Shown here piece after piece: positions 55,194 to 64,000 of a stretch of 64,000 nt of DNA. Under the pieces are notes generated by a model. The model saw nothing but the letters and a program-made list of their open reading frames with translations. It was not told the origin of the DNA and did not search any database. Each line of letters begins with the position of its first letter. The first letter of the stretch is position 1. Source of the DNA: Ustilago trichophora (lineage: Eukaryota; Basidiomycota; Ustilaginomycetes; Ustilaginales; Ustilaginaceae). Both the position numbers and the translations under genes were made by a program. The stretch lies in contig OOIN01000026.1 of assembly GCA_900323505.1 (NCBI GenBank), forward strand, positions 62,001 to 126,000, written 5' to 3'.

Positions 55194-57274
55194 TTAGCAG
55201 TTGGGATGGGTCATTCGGTTCTTTGGGATTCGATCCTTGGGGAACCTCGTGATGTTGTTGTTCTGGTAGACGTCGGCGTGTCTGTATCAACCAAGGGATG
55301 TGATAGGTTTATGTCAGTATTCGTCTTCAGCCATGCCTTTAGGGTTTTGATTGCTTACCTCTCGATATACTTCCTCGTCGGGAAGTCCTTGGGGTCGCAT
55401 GAGACCATATCGTTCCTACCATCTCTCTGGTACATTCTCACATAATCGACCTTGAGCGTTCCGGGGAAGACCAATTCGCGCCAAACAGGCGGTTGGAAGT
55501 TGTACGCCATTCCCAGATTCAAAATCATCGACATTGGCTCCCTTGGAATCAATCTCCTGCTGACGTCCAAATCTGGCACACCTGTCAGTGCACTGGCTTT
55601 CAAAGTCCACGTCGGCTTATCGTCAATGTACCACGTCACATAGGCGTCCATTTCCCCATCGATGCCTTTGCCATCTCCCTTCATATCCGGTTCCCACTCG
55701 ACCGCAAAGTTGACAAACTGCGGATTGGCGTATCTCTGGTAGGCTTTGTCAGGAATGGCGCTGAGAGCAGACACACTCTCTTGCAATTCGTTACCGTGAT
55801 AGTTGTTGATCTCGGTCGTGGCCGTGTTGTGGATGACGTAGTCGGTGCCCGACTTGTTGTTGTAGAAATAGTCAATGTCAAAGGGGGCCACTTGGAGGGA
55901 TTGGGAGGACATTCCACCCGTGGCTCCGATGGTTGCTTCGAGCATGTCCAATTCGGGTGAAGAGCGGGCGACGTTGTTGTTGGGTCCCGGATGGTCTTCA
56001 CCTGGACATGTGCAGGCTGGGAATCGCAGACCTGGCAAGTAGGAGAGTTTGTGGTTGACCTGGTAACTGAATTGTCCATTTGCCTCTATGGCGTGGTGTG
56101 GTCCTGTGCCGTTGACCCACGTCTGATTCGGCAAACTTCCGGTATCGCATCCAGCATAACTATACGGCCAAATACCTTCATTGGCACCATTATACCCAGG
56201 CCTGCCCAAGTTACCCATCAACCACAATCCTGGCCAGAACCCTGCTACTTTGGGACTTCCCGGCAACTGCGCCCTCACCTCCATATACCCTCCGGTGAAA
56301 CAAGCCTTGTTCCAACTCTGCAGCATGCCCGAGCGGAAGTTGAGATTATGCGTCTCTCTCTCTTCAAAGCTGATCTGAAGATAACCATCGTCGGTGGTGT
56401 TGATCGCTTCAGGAGTGTAGTATTCGTAATCGTTGGTTCCGGAATACCAGCCGTTGAAACCTTGCCAAAAGGGATCTTCTCCGGGCCAGAAAGTTCGACC
56501 GGGAGTGTTGAATTCGTCACTAAAGACGAGATGCCATTTGGAGCTGTCTACGGGGGAGGTACGTTTGTAGGCGGATTGAGGGGTTTCTTGATCGATCAAG
56601 CCGCGCTTCATTTGCATGGGGAAAGGGGTGAATTTGTTGGTGGTTGAGAGGGAGGCTGTGGCCGTGCCGTCGGCATGCTGCTTGCGAATCTCGATGATGA
56701 CCGGATAGCCCAAGAAGAGCATAAGCAAGCACGCTAGGATGAGCAGCAGCGTACCGACGTTCAAGATTCCTCTCATCGATGTCGCAGATTCAGTCGCTTT
56801 GATACGACTCTTTGCGTTGGGCTCATGCAACCAGTCATCTTCCTCCTCCTCGTATCTTCCAGCTCCCATCATGGCAGCTTTGGCCTTCTCGCCACCAATA
56901 CCACTACTGGCATTGCTGAACTGACTTGAAGAGTTGACGCTGACATCTGAACCCGCTGCATTGTAGCTACCCATGAACCTCGGTGTACCGCTACCACTGT
57001 TGGTGCTCTGTGTGCCGGTGGAATAGGAATGCAAGGTACTCGTGCCTTTGCCAGGTTGTACAATGTTGGAATAGGATACGTTGGGCGAGGGTTCTCGGCG
57101 GAATGGTCGGGAGTAGCTCTGCTGCTGTGCGTCAGAGTCGGCACTGAGGAGGCCGGCGCGGTCGTCGTTGGTGCTGGGGCGAGGCATGATGCTGGAACCT
57201 CGTTGCGGAGGTGCAGAGATGGGTTGGTAGGTTGCACTGCGACTGCTTGCCGGAGGTGATGGTGGCATATTCAT
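55194..57274 (-). CDS. KRE6: KRE6/SKN1-type beta-1,6-glucan synthesis protein, GH16 fold (two exons)
   Basis: A type II membrane protein of the secretory pathway needed for cell-wall beta-1,6-glucan. Exon 1 is 57274-55359 and exon 2 is 55281-55194 on the minus strand. The GTAAGC donor and ACAG acceptor split an Arg codon. Joined length is 667 residues. Without splicing the frame would end at KYIER; exon 2 supplies HADVYQNNNITRFPKDRIPKNRMTHPNC, matching the C-terminus of Kre6 proteins. About 170 cytosolic residues precede the signal anchor NVGTLLLILACLLMLFLGYP. The GH16 (SKN1) domain starts at WHLVFSDEFN and carries the catalytic-type ELDMLEA, then FAVEWEPD and a conserved end block VDYVRMYQRDG. 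CDPKDFPT is a family signature. Divergent from the ROT1-like gene. Confidence 0.95.
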
Positions 57275-58014
57275 CTCTTGCTATCCTCCGATCGTATGAC
57301 CAAGCAAGAGAGAGGGATGGTGGTGGTTGGGATTGAGAAAACAAGTCAAGGCCAAGAGGGAGGGGTGAAAGTGTTGGACTCACCGAGACCGTCTACCATA
57401 GAGAGTATACGCAGAGACACACGGCGATACACACATTCGCGATTCAGCCCCATCACCGCACAACCCATTCAGAGTGCAATTGCGCTGCAAAGAGAAAGGC
57501 AGCAAACTGACGGGCCATCACCTCAATCAACTGTAGTACATACAGCACATGCCTTTGCAAGCCACCCTGCCCACCCTTACTTACGTTCTGCGAGGGAGGA
57601 ACGGAAGAATCACACTCAGACCACTCAACGCTCCTCTACTTCCGTGTCCGGATTTTTTATTTTATTTTATGAATTACGCCGCCCAACCGTGGCTGGAAAG
57701 CATTCCCAAACCGCACCGCACCGCACCGCATCACGCCGCGGGCTCGGACTTCTTGGCACCTTGCCAAATTGTGTGGACGGATAGTGTACTGTACAGCACT
57801 GCAGTATGCGTTTGTTCGTCGGAAAGCCGTAGCCGAGAGATATAAGAGGCAGAGGGAGAGAGAAAGAGAGAAAGAGAGAAAGAGAGAAAAGGAATGAGAG
57901 ACGCGCTGGCGCGTGTGCTCGGGATGCCATACCTGACATGCATGCCAAGAAATTTTTCGACCCATTCTTCCCGAAGGAACAAAAAGAAAAACACACACGC
58001 TTCTGTTGCCAGCG

Positions 58015-58033
58015 GTACAGTACTACACAGTAC
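58015..58033. repeat. ACAGT repeat pair
   Basis: Two GTACAGTAC-like units separated by ACTAC in the KRE6/ROT1 promoter region. Confidence 0.8.
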
Positions 58034-58268
58034 GCTTTCGTGTAGCTTTTACCCAAGGCACACCCGCTTCCACTTGAAAGAGAGCGCAACACATGGTCCC
58101 CGTTCCTTTCATACCGGCCAATTTCTTTGCAATGATACACAGGAATGATGGCGGACTGACGCATACAGTACAATAGCCAAAAGAGTCTGTCGCAGTAGAG
58201 CGTGGACGCGAAGCGGTGCAAAGTTTTCAGCTGCACAAGAGCATTTCGTACTGTGCATATGCTGAACC

Positions 58269-58294
58269 TGTACAGTACAGTACTGTACTGTACA
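58269..58294. repeat. Perfect 26-bp ACAGT/ACTGT palindrome
   Basis: The longest perfect palindrome of this family in the window, 218 bp upstream of the ROT1-like ATG. Confidence 0.95.
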
Positions 58295-58511
58295 TACACA
58301 TTTCATGCGTCCGACGTGATTGGGGAGGCTTTCCTCTTGTAAACTGCAATTCCGAGATCCACAAAGTCGCCGGCTAGCCACATCAATCAGCCCAGCTGTC
58401 TGGCAATTGAATTGCTCTGTCACAGATTCGTCTTGCTATCCAACATCGTCTCGACCACCACCATCTCGACAGCCATTGACGAGCATCAATCAGACACACG
58501 CGATACTCAAG

Positions 58512-59751
58512 ATGCTCTCGCTTCTTCCACATCTCTTGGGCTTGACCCTGGTAGGTCTGGTCGCCGCCCAATCGGGCAGGTTCGACGATCTGATCCAAGA
58601 CCTTGCGGGAACATGGAGTACTGGTAGTGGCGCGGTTCGAACTGGACCCGTGAGTATCCCATCCGCATACACTCTCTTCATAGCTACAGTATACGAACAA
58701 GCACATACTAAAACTTTTTCCACCCATTCTTGTGCTTCGGTGCCTGTCGATCTAGGGCTTCTGGAACCCGCACAAACAGCAATTCACAGTTCCACCAAGC
58801 GCAGGTCATTCGTTCAGCTTTACCAAGGATGGCTTCTGGGAAGAGGCCTCTTTCACTTGGGGCAACGATCGTAAGCATCACGACCCTCTCTGAATTCCTC
58901 TGCAACTCTTTTCTCGCCTTTATAGTAACGACCTAGCACAGCCATACTAACATTATCCTCTCTAATCTACGCCAACACAAAAACTTGCGTATGGTTTCAC
59001 GCATGCTTGTAGCAACATACCCACACTGCACATCAGCAACATTACTCTGGCAACATGGAAACTTCTCCCTCGACCCTCTCAACGGCACTCTTCGCATGGA
59101 TCCCTTTTGGGGTGACGGATTCCAGTCTCAATGGGTAGGCTGCGATACTACAAACTCGGCAACAAACAACAATACTCTTGCTCCTGTGGCTAGTTACAAC
59201 CAGTACGTATCATCTCTGTCTCTCTCTCTCCTACGGACCACATCTGCCTTGGAACGGGTATTCTTGGTATCCTTTCCTGCGCTTTTACCGCTTCTTTGGC
59301 TTCCATTCCGTCGATCCATCGGAGGGTAGGGCTCTTCAATGCTCACACCAAGAGACCAGCGCTTGACCGGAGCGAAGAATGAGAGCACACCATGGAAGCA
59401 ACATCAGAAGCGAGCACTAAACAAGAATCCAGAAACTAACCAAAATTTTCCACCTACATTTCATTCGCAAAATCAGAGTCTATCTGTACAACACTCCGGC
59501 AGTCTCAACCGACTCCCACTATGGAGTCTCTAGCTGGAAACTCGAGATGGCCCAATTGAGCGGAGAGCTGCTCAACCCAATGTGGAAAGTGCTCAATCCT
59601 CCATCTATGTTACCGACTGATGTACTGCATATCAGGGTAAGTGCAGCCCCAACTATAAATCTTTTTCGGTTTGCTTGTGCGGAATGAATGCTGACCACAT
59701 ATTACTACGCCTTGTTTTGTCCAATGGTCGCAGAGGTACGGCTTAGAATAA
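58512..59751 (+). CDS. ROT1: ROT1-like ER chaperone for cell-wall assembly (five exons)
   Basis: Homologue of yeast Rot1, an ER protein needed for beta-1,6-glucan synthesis and protein folding. Exons: 58512-58649, 58756-58870, 59013-59202, 59477-59636 and 59734-59751, with GT..AG introns of 106, 142, 274 and 97 bp. Joined they give 206 residues in frame. A signal peptide (MLSLLPHLLGLTLVGLVAAQ) is followed by the family's opening DLAGTWSTGSGAVRTGPGFW, then FTVPPSAGHSFSFTKDGFWEEA, then CTSATLLWQHGNFSLDPLNG, then a SYNQ block, and finally NPPSMLPTDVLH. These match Rot1 landmarks (GTWSTGS, F.EEA, WQHG, YNQ, PP.MLPT). The last tiny exon (RYGLE) is the least certain. I see no C-terminal membrane anchor, unlike yeast Rot1. 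Confidence 0.88.
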
Positions 59752-59842
59752 CCCTCACAAACGCAACGCACACTTGATGTTGTGGCAAAATTACGCTCGG
59801 ACAATCTATAATACATCTATATATACCACATGATTCCTGATC

Positions 59843-60523
59843 TTAGGCACCATAACTATACGGATAGCCATTGAACACATCGGTTCTATTCCCCGTGAAG
59901 CAGACCCTGATGTTGTCCATCCACCTTGCCTCATCAGGATCCTTATACGTTCCGATGGGAACACCTTTCAGGGTCTCAAAGAGATTCATATTGAGATCCA
60001 CCGTTGTCCAAATGTTGGCGTCACCAAAGATGGCGTTAAACTCTCCCGCTGGACCTCGAATGCGCGCCTCGGCACCGCACCAATTGCGCGTCATGTCTTC
60101 CCACAGGGTCCTGTTGACATCGTGAGTGATGCGCTCGCTGGCTCCCACGGCGCGAGACATGTTGATGAGAGGCAAAGCAAAGATGGGAGAGGTCTTGTTG
60201 AACTGTGCCCCACACCAGGTGGTGGTCTGTTGTTCCTTCCAATTGGGTTGGAAGGCTGTAGCTTGAATAGTGAAGCATGTGCCAAAAGGGTTATCGTTGG
60301 GGCCGGTGCCATTCCAGAAAGGTGGGTCGGAGAAGGGAGAGTATGGTTTAGGTGTTAAACGGTCGCGGAAGACGACGAGTGGTGGGATGACGGCTGCGAG
60401 GACAGCAAGGAAGACGATGAGACACCAGAAGCCACCTTTGCGATAGAAAGGTTTCCTGGGTGGGACGACGAGAGGCTCGTCTGAGAATCCACTGCGGGAT
60501 TCGTTGGATTCGTCGTACCCCAT
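59843..60523 (-). CDS. Unknown single-pass membrane protein
   Basis: An intact frame of 226 residues starting MGYDESNESRSGFSDEP. The first 30 residues are hydrophilic and end in PPRKPFYRKGG, with positive charges next to the membrane. Residues about 32-51 (FWCLIVFLAVLAAVIPPLVV) form one hydrophobic segment, so a type II orientation with an extracytoplasmic C-terminus is likely. The lumenal part contains FGTCFTIQATAFQPNWKEQQTTTWCGAQF, NRTLWEDMTRNWCGAEARIRG, FNAIFGDANIWTTVDL and ARWMDNIRVCFTGN. Its four Cys residues and several N-glycosylation sites suit a folded secreted domain. I do not recognise the family. It is convergent with the ROT1-like gene, whose stop is only 91 bp away. Confidence 0.75.
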   Translation of the reverse strand: MGYDESNESRSGFSDEPLVVPPRKPFYRKGGFWCLIVFLAVLAAVIPPLVVFRDRLTPKPYSPFSDPPFWNGTGPNDNPFGTCFTIQATAFQPNWKEQQTTTWCGAQFNKTSPIFALPLINMSRAVGASERITHDVNRTLWEDMTRNWCGAEARIRGPAGEFNAIFGDANIWTTVDLNMNLFETLKGVPIGTYKDPDEARWMDNIRVCFTGNRTDVFNGYPYSYGA

Positions 60524-61357
60524 ACTGAGAGAGGTGATGGCTGCCAGGTGTGGTCGAGCCGGCTATGAGGTGTTGTTGCTGTTGAGAATGGGTGGCGGGA
60601 GCATGCAACGTGTGGCAAAATAAGCGCTGATCGTGAAGAGTAATTGACCAAGTTACGAGGTGGCAAAAGGTACGAAGCTCGCACGTAGGACGGTGTGGCA
60701 AAAGGTGGAGGAAATGGAGCAATTGCAACCAAGCGTTGAAGAAAGTAGTCTGTTTAAGAGTTGAATCCGAACCAAGTGAGAAGGAATGAGATGGCTGGAA
60801 TACTTGCCACTGAGGCTATGTATTCGAGGTATCGATGATCCGCGTGGATAGCTAAGACAGAGTGGGGTCGAAAAGGCGAATTCGAGGGGTCGATCGACTT
60901 GTTTGCGAGTGTGTACAGTATCTCTCGACTCTGTGTTGCTTTGATGATTGTAGAAGGAAGTGAAAGAGGGATGATGAGATGAGCGTGCCAAGTCTCTTGA
61001 GTGGGGTTCGGCTGGAGCTGGTATGACGGCTAGGCAGGCTTTGGTGCGATTGACCATTGGCCATCTTTGTGCGTGATGTGCAGTAGTGTAGTGGGGCACA
61101 GAATGACGGTGTCAAGCGGTGCGGTCATGCATTATCAAACAAAAAAAAAAGCAGCTCAAATTCGGCTGGAAGAAAAGAAGACAAACACACCACACAGCCT
61201 CGCCAACCAAGATAAGTCGACTGGCCTTGGCATTTCTTTGTGCTGTGCGTCACCAAACCTTTGCTGGACCGCATCGTCGCCGAACGTGCCCCAGTAGTCT
61301 GGACTGATGGATTTCTATTCCTGACCATCCCTTGACCGGCGTCCGTCATAGACAAGT

Positions 61358-61389
61358 GTACAGTACAGTACAGTACAGTACAGTACAGT
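61358..61389. repeat. (ACAGT)6 tandem array
   Basis: About six direct ACAGT units, the longest direct-repeat member of the family here, in the divergent intergenic region. Confidence 0.93.
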
Positions 61390-62798
61390 CTTTTGTCTTG
61401 ACAAGACCGTGCGTGTATCTCGATCTGGATCTTTCAAGGTGACACAAACACAGAACCCTATGTCGACTTTGCGACTGGCGCGAGACACGGCAAGTCGATC
61501 TTGGGGCGTCGCCGAATGGTTGATGACGGGCTCGCTCGGCACATCCCTTGTCGACCCTCGGCGGCATGGAATGAAAAAGTAATCGCCGCGCTGGTCTGTT
61601 GGATGATGACTTAACGCTTCGTGATGGTCAAAATCGACGTGGTGATGAATCCCCGATCATCTTAGCCGATTGAAAGCATGCTTCTATCTCTTGACAAGTT
61701 CGCTTCGACGAATGGTGAGAGACGATGGGACAGCTTGGTCCGCCGTTGCAGAGAATCATCTGGAAAATGGAAAGAGTCTTGGAGCCGATGCAGGCACGCC
61801 CACCTTGCAACAAAGCATTCATCACTGTACGGGCTGGTGTACAAGATGGCTGCGGTTCCCGATCGAAGCCAGGTCGTGTTTCGGGATCGTCTCTGTGCCT
61901 TTTGTGAAGTTGGATCGGAAAGCTCGATCCGCTACAATACAGTAGAAAAGAATGTAGGCGTCCTCAGTCATCACACGAGGCTTCAGCATCGGAGCTCGGA
62001 TTTTGGCAAACGTTTCAACTGCACCGTGCGTCATGATGCGCGTCCCTCCACTCTTTGCCCCACAACGATGCGCACGGCCTTCTTCTTGTTTCTAGCAAAC
62101 CCAAGTCCAAGAGAAAAGAGCACAGCCCAGCCCAGCTCAGCCCAGCTCACTTTATGCTGTTTGTTGTTGTTCTTGATCGATCTCTCCATCTTATACCTGG
62201 ATATCAGACAGAGGTAGAGTGATGTGTGCTATGATGCTTTGACAAAGATGAACAGTTGAGAGTCTGTGCGAGGATGAGTAAGAGGATGAAGGCGCAAGAC
62301 TATCAACATCACTCGGATAGCGCCGAACCATCTCCGAATGGTTACACAAACTCAAAACAGGTAGAAGTCAAAAACAGAGTGGAACAATATAACCCACCCC
62401 GTAGCCAAATTGAGCCAAAAGTGACGAAGGATCGCAGCTTGACTGTCATGCAATGCTTCCGACCAACGAGCCCCTTACCGTGAATCAGCCGGCCTCTTTC
62501 CAAGCTTGTCCGTCTGTCTGTCTATCTGTCTCTCGCCTAGCACTGTCATGTCCGCGACTTATCCGATCCTCACCTGCACATCGTTTCCCACGCCCTCGCC
62601 CCCGTTGCACTTTCTGTCCCTCACAGACCCCAACTCTGCTCGCTTGGGATTGTCAAAGGAGACCCAGCTGGGAACAAGTGATTAAAAAGCCCCACACTTT
62701 TTCCCGTGTCTTCCTTCCTTCCTTCCTCCTTCTTCTCTTCGGTCCATCATCTATACTTTGCCTCCATCTCATCACGTACCCTCACCACTTCATATACA

Positions 62799-62819
62799 TA
62801 CACACACACACACACACAT
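62799..62819. repeat. CA dinucleotide repeat
   Basis: About ten CA units ending a few bases before the SDR start codon, therefore in the 5' leader. Confidence 0.93.
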
Positions 62820-62826
62820 ACACAAA

Positions 62827-63873
<1,047 letters not shown>

Positions 63874-64000
63874 ATGTGCCGGAAAGAGACACTTTTCTTG
63901 TCTTTTGGAAATACCATCATTGCCTTTTTAGCATTGCGTCTTGTAGAGTGTGAGAGGACAGATGGGGTGTCTGTCTGTACTGTATAGGTTGAGAAGTGAC
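63874..64000. other. 3' flank of the SDR gene to the window edge
   Basis: Contains one further ACTGTA core near 63978. No gene start is visible before the end of the window. Confidence 0.5.

Larger units (their letters stand above)
57275..58511. promoter_or_regulatory. Shared divergent promoter region of KRE6- and ROT1-like genes
   Basis: About 1.2 kb between the two ATGs. It contains a GA-rich run (57850-57895) and three ACTGT/ACAGT sites: a core at 57785-57798, 58015-58033, and a 26-bp perfect palindrome at 58269-58294. The open frames here are low-complexity. Its role as a common control region is inferred from gene orientation. Confidence 0.5.
60524..62826. other. Divergent intergenic region between the membrane protein and SDR genes
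   Basis: About 2.3 kb. It contains an ACAGT array (61358-61389) and a CA microsatellite (62799-62819) just before the SDR ATG. No supported gene. Confidence 0.5.

Noticed and set aside
61358..61389. CRISPR-like or telomeric array
   Set aside because: Pure 5-bp direct repeats without spacers, unlike CRISPR; the unit does not match fungal telomere repeats.
62256..62483. Small plus-strand open frame upstream of the SDR gene
   Set aside because: Short, no recognisable similarity, and it lies in the probable promoter region.

Overview
This window is nuclear DNA of a fungus. It most likely comes from a basidiomycete of the smut group (Ustilaginomycotina, Ustilaginaceae-like). The proteins are clearly fungal: a division-1 chitin synthase, Kre6- and Rot1-type beta-1,6-glucan factors, a Dal5-type permease and fungal-style Rheb and ISU proteins. 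Most genes are intron-poor, introns are short GT..AG types, long Ser/Pro/Ala-rich proteins are common, and the DNA is moderately GC-rich by eye. The assignment below kingdom is inference.

Layout. 1-3.6 kb: 3' part of a long Ser-rich protein, probably the C-terminal part of a Kin4-like kinase. 4.0-5.2 kb: aldo/keto reductase. 5.9-8.6 kb: chitin synthase. 11.1-12.9 kb: TBC-domain protein. 13.5-15.9 kb: large uncharacterised coiled-coil protein. 17.3-18.8 kb: MFS permease. 18.8-26.9 kb: gene-poor repeat island with two orphan Gag-like fragments and a degenerate TCGAG/TCTAG-rich tract. 27.0-28.4 kb: GPI-anchored-type alpha/beta-hydrolase-like protein. 29.8-31.4 kb: an apparently complete DD34E (IS630/Tc1-mariner) transposon. 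32.8-39.7 kb: housekeeping block (ISU1, mitochondrial uL11, ENP2/NOL10, proteasome alpha-2). 40.0-47.4 kb: Gyp8/TBC1D20-like Rab GAP, Rheb GTPase, RNase P/MRP Rpr2-type subunit and an intron-containing tRNA-Gly(GCC). 49.6-51.9 kb: Ser/Pro/Ala-rich protein of unknown function. 52.7-55.0 kb: secreted GH32 enzyme. 55.2-59.8 kb: KRE6-like and ROT1-like genes, divergently transcribed. 59.8-60.5 kb: unknown single-pass membrane protein. 62.8-63.9 kb: short-chain dehydrogenase of the sorbose/mannitol type.

Three themes stand out. (1) Six genes contain in all 12 single-base losses, almost all in short homopolymers and always of the same sign. Adding one base at each restores a continuous protein, so I annotate these genes across the breaks; assembly error is the simplest reading. 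(2) Pentamers ACAGT/ACTGT recur in intergenic DNA, often as perfect palindromes of 14-26 bp, and I know of no described function for them. (3) KRE6-like and ROT1-like genes, whose yeast counterparts act in the same cell-wall process, share one divergent promoter region that carries three of these motifs.

I found no rRNA, CRISPR, plasmid or viral features and no secondary-metabolite cluster.
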